From Chiua virens (Eukaryota > Basidiomycota > Agaricomycetes > Boletales > Boletaceae), in NCBI GenBank assembly GCA_019787685.1, contig JAHNUO010000012.1:496001-560000 (forward strand): a stretch of DNA of 64,000 bases, written 5' to 3'. The notes under the pieces were generated by a model that did not search any database, had not been told where the DNA came from, and saw nothing but the letters and a program-made list of their open reading frames with translations. Position 1 is the first letter of the stretch, and every line of letters starts with the position of its first letter. The position numbers and the translations under genes were made by a program. Positions 10,366 through 21,386 of this stretch are shown piece by piece.

Positions 10366-13300
10366 GAAGGAAGACTGATTCGACACCGGTATCTTCCCGT
10401 TCTCGTACCCATGTACTAGTAGCTGAACTTTCGTCCCAATCTATGCAAATCCCTGTTAGATTGAACACTACTGCTACCTCTCAAGACGTCGACACCCGTG
10501 CCCTAATTGACTCTGGGGCCAGGATCAACTGCATCGACTGGCACTTTGTCCAGAAACACAAGTTCCCGAAGGACCGCCTTCCGAAACCCATCCCGGTTAG
10601 GAACGTCGACTCTACCGCGAACAAGAATGGTGATATCAAATTCACCACCACCCTCCAGATCGCTCTTGGCGGAGTACTCCAACGCATAAAGTTCCATGTT
10701 ATCCACTGTGGTTCTGAAAACATTATCCTAGGACTCCCCTGGCTTAAGGCGACCAATTTGATCATTGATTGGGTAGCCAAGACCATCACCGTGTCCGCCC
10801 CTGAACCCGACCTTCCTCCCATCACCATAGACGAACCCAAACACTCCGCCAGACTCGCTCACCCACCTCCCATCTGTAACAACCTAGAACAAATGTAGAC
10901 TATGAGTTACTTGCGAGTGGTTGTAGTGGTCAGTGTAGGGTTGAATGCAAGTGAGTCTAACGAGTGAGGCGAGAACTACAGAGGAGATCTGTCTATGAGA
11001 GACAATGGAGGAAAACCAGAGGTGAACTTTGTTAGAGTTCCCTGGTGCTGCATTCAAGTCTTTATATACTAAAAGTACAATCGGAGCTACAATCGGAGTA
11101 TGAATACATAGATAAGTATGAGTGTCCTGATTGGTAGATAAGGTGAGATAACATGAGGTATATGCATGTATGTGAGTCATAGATAAAGACATGAGGAAAC
11201 AATGCTGTAACAATGCGGTATAAGCATGTTATAAGATAAGCACTGCTTTAATAATAGATATGAGTCATAGGGAATCATAGATAAGAGATAACGTGTGAAT
11301 ACACGTGTGTTGTGCATGGGTTATGACATCGTGTGATAACACGTGTCTAATAATGAATCATAGTGAGTCATAATGGAATGGCTAATAGGATATGATCCTT
11401 TGTATAGCCTTGGCATGAGGCAATATATGCCATAATAGATATTGAGTATCTTGTATAGTGGATTGAGAGTGTTGAGTAGGAAGGTGAAAGAATGAAGTGA
11501 AAACGTGATTGTAACACCATCCGTCCCGTCCGCCACCTCAACGTCGATCCCATCTGGGACAGCAAACTCTATGACTACCTCGGCACCAAAACTGGGCACC
11601 GTTTCACAACCCAATCCGTGCAGCACTCCGTCAACCGCGTTATGCACGCAGGACAACGCTTCGTTCGGACCACCCAACCCGAGAAGCTTACCAACGCTAC
11701 TGCCCTCGCGGCCGCAGCGAAGAAACCCAAAGTCTCCCTCCCTTCGGAGTACTCAGAATTCGAATCCGTATTCGCGAAGGAACCCTTCGATCAGATGCCT
11801 CCCTCTAGGTCTTGCGACCACGAAATCCATCTGAAAGACTCCTTTGAACCCAAAGTCGGAAAGGTCTACCCCTTGTCCCCAGACGAGCACAAGGCCACCG
11901 ACAACTTCATTGACGAACACCTTGCCAATGGCAAAATCCGCCCCTCGAACTCTCCTCAAGCCTCCCCCTTCTTCTTTGTCAAAAAGAAGGATGGCAAACT
12001 CCGTCCTTGCCAAGACTACCGCTACGTCAACGAGCACACAGTCCACGATGCCTACCCCCTTCCTCTTATCTCTGACCTCATCGACAAGCTTAAAGACGCC
12101 AAACTGTTCACCAAGTTTGATGTCCGATGGGGCTACAACAACGTTCGGATCAAGGACGGACATCAATGGAAAGCCGCTTTCATCACTCACCGCGGCCTCT
12201 TCGAACCCACGGTCATGTTCTTCGGACTGACCAACTCTCCCGCGATGTTCCAACGTTTCATGAACGACTCCTTCCGCGATATGATCGCCAAAGGGTGGCT
12301 CGTCATCTACATGGACGACCTCCTCATCTTCTCAGAGGACGAGGCTACCCACACTGAGCGCACCAAACGCGTTCTTGCTCGCATGAAGGAACTCGACCTT
12401 CACTTGAAACTCGAAAAATGCCACTTCGCCACCACCGAAGTAGAATACCTTGGCATGATCGCCCGACCAGGTGAGCTCACCATGGACCCTGTCAAAGTAG
12501 CTGGAATCGCAGACTGGCCCACTCCTACCAAGCTCAAAGACGTCCGATCGTTCATGGGCTTTGCCAACTTCTACCGTCGGTTCATCCCCGACTACTCCAC
12601 CATCGCCCAACCCCTCGTCGACCTCACGAAGAAAGACGCCCCCTGGGTCTGGGGACCCTCCCAGATTTCCGCTTTCGAACGCCTCAAAAAGGCTTTTACC
12701 ACGGATCCCGTACTTCGGTTTCCTGACACATCCCGACCCTTCACCATCGCCACCGACGCATCCAAATACGCAACCGGTGGTGTACTCCTCCAGACCGACA
12801 CAAACGGCGACTGGAAACCTTGTTCCTACCTCTCCCAGTCTTTCAACGCTGCCAAGAGGAACTACGACATCTATGATCAAGAGCTCCTCACGGTCATTCG
12901 GTCCCTCAAGGCCTGGTGCCACCACCTTCGCAGCAGCGCACATCCCGTCACGGTCTTCTCTGATCACAAGAACCTGACGTACTTCCATCAACCCCAGAAC
13001 TTGAACCGCCAACAAGCCCGCTGGCTCCTTGACCTCGCCGACTTTGACCTCACGTTCTCCCATGTCCCTGGAAAACTCCTTGATGGGCTGGATGCTCTAT
13101 CACAATGCCCTGACCATGTCACCTCCGACTCGGACAACAAGAACGTCACCCTCCTCCCTGACGATGTATTCGTCAACCTTGTCACCCTTGATCTGCAGTC
13201 TTTGATTGCCAAATCCTCTGTCGACGACCCCTTGGTCCTCGAAACCCTCAATGCCCTCGACGGTGGCCTCCCCTCATCTTTTCGGGCCCACCTCTCCGAC

Positions 13301-16300
13301 TGGAAATACGACGCGGGTGTCCTTACCTACCAAGGCCACGTCTACGTTCCCCCAAACCTTGAGCTTCATCAACAGATTGTCGCTCGTCATCACAACTCCC
13401 ACTCCGCCGGTCACCCTGGTGAAGGTAATATATCCCGGCTGTAGTGCAATACTCAGGAGGATTGAAAGAAATAGAAAGAGGGTGAAGGAATGTGATTCCG
13501 TTCGACCCAGGGACAACACTGAGTTGGTGAACGACGAATAATGGTTTTTGAGTAGTCCGAGATGAATCCGGGGCGAATCCGGATTAAAACGGATAGAAAA
13601 GCGGACACGGCAGTCCGATCCGGATTGAGAAAATACGAGGAGAGCGAGAGAAAACGAACGTCGACCGAAAACGATGTGAGACAGATGCACACGGGCAAAA
13701 GCTACTGTATTTTGTCAATACAGTGAATTTATAGTCCTCGGGAATACCCTCAGACTCGTCCTAAGTAAGGATAATAATAAAAAGAAGGTTTTCGTACGGT
13801 ATAAAGTTCGAGAGGCACCCGAACGTCCCTGCAAGGGCTGCGTGACATGGTCTAGCCAATGCTAAGTACAAATAAGGAGCATCAAAAATAAAATAAAAGA
13901 GTCCGAGGCAAATCGGGCGTGGATACAGCAATCCGGATGAGTTCACACAAGCAGACAGATCAGGATCGGGATCGGGTGACGACAGGGTGTGGAAACGTGC
14001 TATGCGAGCACAGGGAATACCTATTCCCTACACCCGACGGGGACTTTAGATGCTGACTGTCCCCAGTCAGCCCGATGTGTATGGGGATGCGATCGGTGGT
14101 TCAACGTGACAGTTGCAGATGGCAGCGGATGGGTCCGGATACGCAAGGGTGACGGATACGTCGACAGAGACAATGACAGCGATGAGAGTGATGATAGTAA
14201 TGACAGAGACGACGACAGAGATGACGACAGAGATGATGATGATGACAATGAGAATGATGGTGGCTGCACAGTGATGATGACCCGAAAACGACAGGAACGA
14301 CAATGATGACTGGTGATAGCGGCACAGTGACGATGATCTGCAAATGACAGGATCAGATAGTGATCGCGACGGTGTGATGCGTGGCTTTTCTGTGTGTCTG
14401 TTGTCTATAGTCTCGTGCATGAAGGCACAATGGATGAAGGATGGCCGTAATCTGCGATGCGAAGTGTGTGTGATGGTTTCGTGTTCATCGCAGTGATAGC
14501 ATCTCTGGTATGCGTCGATCGTCCTGCATGAATTCTGCTTGTCCGCATGTGTCCGGTGTGATCCAATGTGATCCGGTCAGCCGAGTTTGCTATCCGCTGC
14601 TCGCTGTGTGATCCGAATACGAAGAAAAGAACTGCATGGTTGAATGTGAAAGAGATGATAAGAAAGAGAAAAACAAAATGAAACCAATTGGTGAGTGTCC
14701 GACTCGGCTTGTCTTCATCGTGCGTCTTTCGTGTCTATACCTGCAACGGATGCCCTTTCGTGATACCTAAAAATGTCCGGAAACGATCCGGATACGACCG
14801 GATAAAGTGCGTTGTGCCTATGCGCGTTCGAAGAGCAGAAGTGGTACGTAGCGGATGAGGGCACGAACTCTAGATGATTGCAATAACGAAGTAGTGAATT
14901 GAGTGGTAGAAGAAATGAATGGACTATACGATCATGTGTTGGTTTTTCTATATGGTATTCTTTTCTTTTCTGCGATGGTTTCTTGTTCGATGAGTAATGA
15001 TCGATCACTGGACTAAACCCGGGGTGAGATAGAGATCTGCCAGACGAATACCGGGGATGAAACAGAGACGAAACGGATATCAAAAGAATGATTTCAATGA
15101 CTGAAATTGTGAAAACGCGAAAAGTTGCGTGTGGAAACTGAGGCAGTCTTGTAGACCCCTCCCCCCTGGGTAGGCCATATCTGATGACCTCCCGGTCATC
15201 CAGATAATGCTGTGGAGAAAGGGTGAGGGCATCTCGATGATAGTGAAAAAAAGAAACTGTCAGATTCCCGGGTCGAAGGGAAAACGTGACCGAACAGTGT
15301 CGGCCAGGTCATCAAATAAACCCGATGTGGGCAGAGACAGCTGAAGCATAAACTGAAACGAAACGATGTATGCGTTAGTGTAAAATTGAGAGAGAGGGAA
15401 ACGGATTGGGAGAGCAGCGAAGGGCATGCATAGTTTCAATAACCGGCTCAGAACCGATTGAACCGGTGAGGTATGGGTCCTCAGATACGGCCGTAAACGT
15501 AGAGGTGGCGGCTCGGATGAGATGGGTGGTGGCATGGTTGCGGAAGCGAGGGGCGAGGTCGATAGCAGCGAGGGCGGTTTGTTGAAAAAGAACGAGGGTG
15601 ACGGGTGTGGCTGCAATGTGCGCACTTCATGATGCATAGGAACTGCGCGGAAGCGTGTATTTAGCTTCAATCCATGGCCGGAAACCGATTGAACCGGTGA
15701 GGTGCTCATCCTCGGATACGGTTGTAAATGCAGAGATGGCGGTTTGTTGAGGAAGGATGAGGGCAATGAGAGTGGCTGCAATTTGCGCACTTCATGGTGT
15801 ATAGGAACTGCGCAGAAGAGTGCATGTAGCTTCGATACCCGGCCAGAAACCGATTGAACCGGTGAGGTACTACAAATCCTCGGATATGGCCGTAAATGCA
15901 GAGACGGTAGTTCAGACATGATAGGCGATGGGACAGCTTTAGAGATGAGAGACCGACTGGGCAATGCAGGTGGTGATGGATCCGACATGATCCGAGCTAT
16001 CCGGATAGATGTTTTCGGTGATGCGGCCGGCGTGCTGCTATCGCAAACGGATGGCGATGATGGTGGCTCCGGTGGTGATAAAACAGTTGTGTCTTCTGGA
16101 GGCAAGTGAGGTGGTCGTGCTAAGCCAGGTGGGTGAGAGGGAAGTGAGTGGGATGAGAGTATGCGCCCAGTTGGCTGTTTTGTCATAGCCGAAAACGTCG
16201 ATCTGCTGAGCTGCAATCCGGTACTATGCGATGGATGGGTGAGTGGCGGTGCGAGGTTCATCGGTGGCAACTTCATAGTCATCCGAGGTGACAGAGGTGG

Positions 16301-19300
16301 CAAGGCTGGCATGGTCGATGGTGAGAGCGATGGGGTGGACGAGTCGGGTTGTGACGTATCTGAAGAGGGCGAAGGTGGTTGGATTGGTCGTGGTGATGGA
16401 TCCGAGAACATTCGGATTGATGTATGCATGAGTACGTCCGGTGGCAGAGTGATTGTGCCTGAGGAGGGTGAGCGTAGTGGGTGAGATGTTTTGGGGCAAT
16501 CCGGTTCATCTTGCTCCTGTGTTTCGGCATGCGGTACCGCAAATTCGACAGCTGTGAGAGGCAGATCAGCACAGACGGGTTCAATTGAGACGTTACCGGA
16601 TTGCTCAGGATTGCATTCTACTATCCTTGAATAGACCCGGATGGAATCACTTCGCAGCGTGTGATCTGCTAGATTCAACAAGGTGGACGCTGAGGCAAGG
16701 ATGGGGTCGGTGGTGATGTCGATGGATGGTTCTGGAACATAAAGTGGGTAGTCGTCGTCGTATGATGAGTACCAGTGCTGGACATCTGCTACGAACGTTG
16801 ACCAATCCGGCTGCACTGCGAGTACTTGCTGCGATGTCCGCCATAGCTCGGCGTCTTCTGGGTAGGCATACCAGATGGCTGTATTAATCTTCTGTGCGTC
16901 CGTGAGTCCAATGCTCGTAGCTAACTGATCAACGTATTTCAAAAAGGCAGGTAACTGTGATGGAATGGTCGCATCGAAACGTGGGGCACTAGGGGCAGTC
17001 CGGAAGGGAAGCTGTAGGAGATATCCGGGTGATGGCATAGTAACGACTCGGATGGTGGCACAGGTCACTGTGTGCCGTGACAGGTGTGTCGTCTGACTTG
17101 TCTGACGTCACTTAGAGTTCTGCGGCGGCGTAAGGGTAGTGGTGCAGGGTTCGATAGGGGCGATGATGCTATGCAAGGAGGTGTTAACCGAGGCGAAAAT
17201 TTTCTGAGAGTGAAGCGAAGGTGTGTCGTGAGTGAGGTGGATAATGAGTGGATGGGTTGTCGTCCTCTGTACCAACTTCTGGAAGTCCCTCGCGGTGGGC
17301 TCCAGTTGAAGGTAATATATCCCGGCTGTAGTGCAATACTCAGGAGGATTGAAAGAAATAGAAAGAGGGTGAAGGAATGTGATTCCGTTCGACCCAGGGA
17401 CAACACTGAGTTGGTGAACGACGAATAATGGTTTTTGAGTAGTCCGAGATGAATCCGGGGCGAATCCGGATTAAAACGGATAGAAAAGCGGACACGGCAG
17501 TCCGATCCGGATTGAGAAAATACGAGGAGAGCGAGAGAAAACGAACGTCGACCGAAAACGATGTGAGACAGATGCACACGGGCAAAAGCTACTGTATTTT
17601 GTCAATACAGTGAATTTATAGTCCTCGGGAATACCCTCAGACTCGTCCTAAGTAAGGATAATAATAAAAAGAAGGTTTTCGTACGGTATAAAGTTCGAGA
17701 GGCACCCGAACGTCCCTGCAAGGGCTGCGTGACATGGTCTAGCCAATGCTAAGTACAAATAAGGAGCATCAAAAATAAAATAAAAGAGTCCGAGGCAAAT
17801 CGGGCGTGGATACAGCAATCCGGATGAGTTCACACAAGCAGACAGATCAGGATCGGGATCGGGTGACGACAGGGTGTGGAAACGTGCTATGCGAGCACAG
17901 GGAATACCTATTCCCTACACCGGTTACTTGAAAACTCGCCAACTCGTCGCTACCGAATTTTGGTGGCCCAGGCTCGCCTCCTTTGTCCGCTCTTATGTCT
18001 CCGGCTGCGCCGCGTGCCAGCAGCATAAAGTCAATACCCACCCGACCACCCCTCCTCTTTCTCCGATCCCCTCCACCTGCTCTTGCCCCTTCCAAAACGT
18101 GTCTGTGGATCTCATCACGGATCTGCCCACATCCGCGGAGGGCTACGATTCTCTCATGGTCGTGGTCGACCATGGCCTTACGAAGGGGGTAATTCTTTGC
18201 CCCACTGTGAAAACTGCTGACTCGGCAGGCATTGCCTGTCTCTTTTTCCACAAGGTTTACACCCAATTCGGCCTCTATGACAAAATCATCTCCGACCGTG
18301 GCCCGCAGTTCACTTCTGCTTTCGCAAAAGAGCTCTCCCGGCTTATCGGATACCGACTTTCCCTGTCCACCGCTTACCATCCCCAATCAGATGGTGAAAC
18401 GGAACGAGTCAACCAGGAAGTCGAGACCTATCTCCGCATGTATTGCCAGAGTAACCCGGAGAAATGGGCCGACTTAATCCCTATGGCCGAATTTGCACAC
18501 AACCACCGTCCTCACTCTGTTACCGGCAAGTCGCCATTCTTCTTGATGATGGGATACGAACCCCGTCCCCTACCCACGATTATCTCTGACACCAAACTTC
18601 CTGCTGTGGAGGAACGCCTCAAAGTTCTCTCCGCCACCCGCGACGAAGCCCTCGCCGCTCATGAACTCGCCCGTCAAGCCATGAAGGCTCGATCCTTCCG
18701 CAAATTCAAACCATTTGCCAAAGGAGACCAAGTCTGGCTGGAAGCCCGCAACCTGAAATGGGAGCTTATCTCCCCGAAACTCGCATCTCGCCGAGAAGGA
18801 CCCTTCACGATCACGGAAGTCCTTTCTCCGCTTACCTACCAACTCCGCCTTCCCAAGACCTGGAAGATCCACCCGGTCTTCCATGCTTCTCTGTTATCGC
18901 CCTATTGCAAAACAGAAACCTATGGCCCAAACTTCCTGAAACCTCCACCTGACCTTATCGCCGGAGAAGAGGAATATGAAATTGAACGGATCTTGCGCCA
19001 CACGCGGAACCCTCGAAACCGCAAGTTCCTGATCCGATGGAAAGGGTACTCCGCCGCTGATGACTCATGGGAACCAGAATCCAACTTAGGAAATGCCAAG
19101 GAAACGGTAGATGCTTATAAGCGGACCCATCCAAAGGATTTCCCCTCCATCGGCTCCCTCTCCATCCCACCACCACGACCACCCCGCTCCCCACTTCGAC
19201 CTCCTCCGCCTGTCTCCGTCAAAGCGATAATGACCTACCGCTCTTGCTCGACCCCTGACTTCGAAAACGAAATCATTCACTCCGTACCCGTCTTCACCCC

Positions 19301-20351
19301 TACTGCGTCCATTCCTCACCTCCCATTCCCGCCACCGGCTATGTCCACCTCCAATGTCTCCACCCTCTCTACCGAATCCTCCCTCACCAAATCAACCAGA
19401 CCCCCTTCTCCTGCTGTTTCAGCAGTTGCCTCTGCAGGATGGGGAGCTCCTTCTCAATGGCCTGTTCCTCCTGAGCGCCCTAGTCGCGTTCATTCTCCTC
19501 TCCAGGCAGTAGATCTCCCTTATCACTCTCATACCATTTGTTCCTCCTCTTCAACTCCCAAGTACTTTTGTCGCATGTGCGAACTCATCCTAGACCCTGC
19601 GATGGCTTTCCCCATCGAACATCACCTCGACTTGAACTCCCTGCTCAATGCCCTCTACCTGGCGTATCTCCAGTGCGAGTGCCTCACATTCGTCCAGTCC
19701 AACCTACTCGGTCGTGATCGTCACTCCCACCTCCTCTCCGCGGTTACTGGACAAATCCACGACTGCATCCGCGCCTACATCGAGCACACCCTCCACCAGA
19801 TGCAGATGGGAGAATTCCTGGAAGACCTCCACCGCTATCAAGCGGATCTATCCCGTCAAATGGCTCCTCCCTCTCGCCCCTCTTCCACTCCGTCTGCATC
19901 TTCTGCACCCTTCACCGAGGAAGAGATGCTCACTTGCAACCGCGCCGAAGCCAAACTGATGTTTCGGACCGGTCAGGTATCCCTCCCCGACGATCACCCT
20001 CGATGGCATGAAGCATGCTTCGAATGCCAAAAACTTGGCCACGTCCGCGTTGAGTGCCCCATGTACCAATGCCCAATCTGCCTCACCTGGGCCCCAGGCC
20101 ATATCCAGTCCCGCTGCCCTGGACGACCTCCTCGGGTACGCGCTCGCATCCCCCTTGCCAACCGGCTTACTCCCATAGCCGCCGGAAACACCTGGACTAG
20201 ACGCTCCCCTCGTCCCACCATCCCTTCCACGTCGTCCTCTTCGACGAACTCGTCTTCTTCATCTCGCCGCAACGGCCGCTCCGTACTCCCTGTACCCCCA
20301 CCTCAACGAGCCCACCGCCATGCGCAACAATGTACCGCGTCTCCTGACTGA
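10362..20351 (+). CDS. pol: Family 1 pol: protease, RT, RNase H, integrase, chromodomain and a long zinc-knuckle tail (split by two insertions)
   Basis: Segments are 10362-10874, 11522-13419 and 17924-20351, all in one frame once the insertions and one copy of each TSD are left out. Protease: ALIDSGARINCID and ILGLPWL. RT: QDYRYVNEHTVHDAYPLPL and the catalytic YMDD near 12310-12321. RNase H: IATDASKYATGG. The integrase zinc finger is cut at HPG by the gag-only element; the core carries VDLITDLP, SDRGPQF and SDGETERVNQ. The chromodomain follows (EEYEIERIL... LIRWKGYSAADDSWEPE). After it there is an unusual tail of about 400 residues: Pro/Ser-rich, then a helical part, then CFECQKLGHVRVEC and CPICLTWAPGHIQSRC. 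An ATG occurs at 10443, but the frame is open from before the gag stop, so a -1 shift is more likely. Confidence 0.85.
10875..11516 (-). repeat. Solo LTR, distant relative of family 2, in family 1 pol
   Basis: A 642-bp sequence with TG...CA ends, flanked by CCATC at 10870-10874 and 11517-11521. The left edge TGTAACAACCTAGAAC mirrors the end of family 2 LTRs in reverse complement, and the right edge ends GATTGTAACA. It sits between the protease and RT parts of family 1 pol. No internal genes remain, so it is the product of LTR-LTR recombination. Confidence 0.85.
13420..14032 (-). repeat. 3' LTR of the gag-only element (left copy)
   Basis: 613 bp. On the minus strand it begins TGTAGGGAATAGGTATTCCC and ends CCTTCA. 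The first 20 nt contain an 18-nt near-palindrome (AGGGAATAGGTATTCCCT). Confidence 0.88.
14160..14283. repeat. GAY-rich simple repeat
   Basis: Short imperfect units of GATGAC, GACGAC and GATGAT run through the non-coding half of the gag-only element. Confidence 0.7.
14284..15259. other. Non-coding internal part of the gag-only element
   Basis: It lies downstream (on the minus strand) of the gag stop and upstream of the 3' LTR. I see no pol remnant, no second ORF and no recognisable motif. Confidence 0.5.
15260..17038 (-). CDS. Divergent Gag-like protein of the gag-only element
   Basis: A single ORF of about 592 codons from ATG 17038. The N-terminal 120 residues look like a fungal retrotransposon capsid: LPAFLKYVDQLATSIGLTD, INTAIWYAYPEDAELW and TFVADVQHWYSSYDDDYP. 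The rest is Ser/Pro-rich and low in complexity. Residues near 380-560 hold three degenerate repeats of about 60 residues, each with a core like TSPVQSVSG and HHEVRKLQP; the matching DNA repeats lie at about 15415-15905. No protease, RT or integrase motif and no CCHC knuckle is visible. It probably forms the particle for its own RNA while relying on a partner element's enzymes. The assignment rests on context and N-terminal resemblance. Confidence 0.65.
   Translation of the reverse strand: MPSPGYLLQLPFRTAPSAPRFDATIPSQLPAFLKYVDQLATSIGLTDAQKINTAIWYAYPEDAELWRTSQQVLAVQPDWSTFVADVQHWYSSYDDDYPLYVPEPSIDITTDPILASASTLLNLADHTLRSDSIRVYSRIVECNPEQSGNVSIEPVCADLPLTAVEFAVPHAETQEQDEPDCPKTSHPLRSPSSGTITLPPDVLMHTSIRMFSDPSPRPIQPPSPSSDTSQPDSSTPSLSPSTMPALPPLSPRMTMKLPPMNLAPPLTHPSHSTGLQLSRSTFSAMTKQPTGRILSSHSLPSHPPGLARPPHLPPEDTTVLSPPEPPSSPSVCDSSTPAASPKTSIRIARIMSDPSPPALPSRSLISKAVPSPIMSELPSLHLRPYPRICSTSPVQSVSGRVSKLHALFCAVPIHHEVRKLQPLSLPSSFLNKPPSLHLQPYPRMSTSPVQSVSGHGLKLNTRFRAVPMHHEVRTLQPHPSPSFFFNKPPSLLSTSPLASATMPPPISSEPPPLRLRPYLRTHTSPVQSVLSRLLKLCMPFAALPIRFPLSQFYTNAYIVSFQFMLQLSLPTSGLFDDLADTVRSRFPFDPGI
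15415..15905 (-). repeat. Three degenerate tandem repeats within the gag-only ORF
   Basis: Units of about 150-190 bp share the core AACCGATTGAACCGGTGAGG (starting near 15451, 15690 and 15849) and GCGCACTTCATG. Base changes between units are scattered, so the repeats are not recent. Confidence 0.7.
17287..17304 (-). other. tRNA-type primer binding site of the gag-only element
   Basis: On the minus strand, TGGAGCCCACCGCGAGGG starts 2 nt after the 5' LTR. The TGG complements a tRNA CCA end. I cannot name the tRNA. It contrasts with the self-priming sites of both Ty3 families here. Confidence 0.65.
17307..17919 (-). repeat. 5' LTR of the gag-only element (right copy)
   Basis: 613 bp, apparently identical to 13420-14032 by eye. 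Confidence 0.88.
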
Positions 20352-20957
20352 CGCTCGGTCTCCCCATGTGATGACCCCATCGACGATGAGGGCTACGCCA
20401 ATATCACTGGCAGTCCTGTCCGTGATGCATTCGATTTCTAGAGATGATCTTCGCTTGGTGCTTTGATCGTACTCCGGGGGTAATGTTACAATTTCTTTCT
20501 TTTGTCTCACTTGTACTTCTTCTCTTTACTCGATACCTAGGTATCATCGTACGTTCATCTGTACTCGTTCTCTTTTACCTCTGTAACTCCGCACCGGCTT
20601 TACCCGGGTGCTTACATTCTTCTTTTCACGTCATCATCCGATGGCTTCGCATTTGTCATTTCACCTTCGTCATCGTCCGTTGCCTTCGCATCGTACAATT
20701 TCCCTTTTTGATTACTGCACACTCCTTTTGGCCCTTTGGCCCTTCCGCTCTTCTGGCCTTCCCCTTTTAGTTACTTGGTCCGTGCGCAGTTCACATAGTA
20801 TAAATACCTCGCAGTGATACTCTTGTACCCTAGTCTTGATCTCCGCAATCTAGCTGAGTATCACTGCTCCACTCGGACTCCTCCTTGTGACCACTCGACC
20901 AGGGACTTCTCTCGTCGTCCCTTGACCCAACACTTGGACTCATCGCAGTCAACCCTC

Positions 20958-21325
20958 TGTTAGAACAGACCAGTTCCAAAGGGCCTGGTTGTCCCGAGGG
21001 CAGAGTCACTGCTCTGGTGACTTACCTGATGGTGAAGCTCAAGACGATATTGTGGAGGATGGAGAGAGAGAAGATTGTTATTCTGTATATACAGTAGAAC
21101 ATGTTTATATATCTACTGTAATGCTATGCTGTACCTGTAGTGAGGAGTAATGGTACTGCATTGATGATTGTAACTAATTGTATTGTAGTGCCTAAGGTAC
21201 TACAATAAGTCTATAGTCGTTCCGGTACTTCCAGAGCGTGGGAACCTCGGAACTTCCGGAAGCGGAAGCCTCGGAAGCGCGGGAACTACCCGGAACGGTC
21301 GGAACAGTTTATACATATTCCAACA
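20958..21325 (-). repeat. 3' LTR of the copia element
   Basis: 368 bp, with only a few base differences by eye from the copy at 27527-27894. Confidence 0.9.
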
Positions 21326-21386
21326 CTCCCCCTTGCCTTGTGTACGCAGACACTTCAGGCATAAGAAAGGACTTTCGCACAAGCTG

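Larger units (their letters stand above)
13420..17919 (-). mobile_element. Non-autonomous gag-only LTR retrotransposon (TR-GAG type)
   Basis: Two 613-bp LTRs in direct orientation (13420-14032 and 17307-17919) enclose 3.3 kb that holds a single long ORF on the minus strand and no pol. The flanks are CTGG (13416-13419) and CCGG (17920-17923), a 4-bp duplication with one change. It lies in the integrase zinc-finger region of family 1 pol. On the minus strand a tRNA-type primer site follows the 5' LTR. The near-identical LTRs suggest a recent insertion. The enzymes must come from another element. Confidence 0.88.

Noticed and set aside
12332..13063. Minus-strand open frame of 243 codons
   Set aside because: It is the antisense shadow of the conserved RT and RNase H coding sequence of family 1 pol.
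13420..14032. Open frames such as the minus-strand ones at 13453-13698 and 13761-13946, repeated at 17307-17919
   Set aside because: They lie wholly in the LTR of the gag-only element and recur only because the LTR does; no protein feature is present.
14160..14290. GAY repeat considered as a CRISPR-like or satellite array
   Set aside because: The units are short, imperfect trinucleotide-type repeats without spacers; this is a simple sequence in a eukaryotic element.
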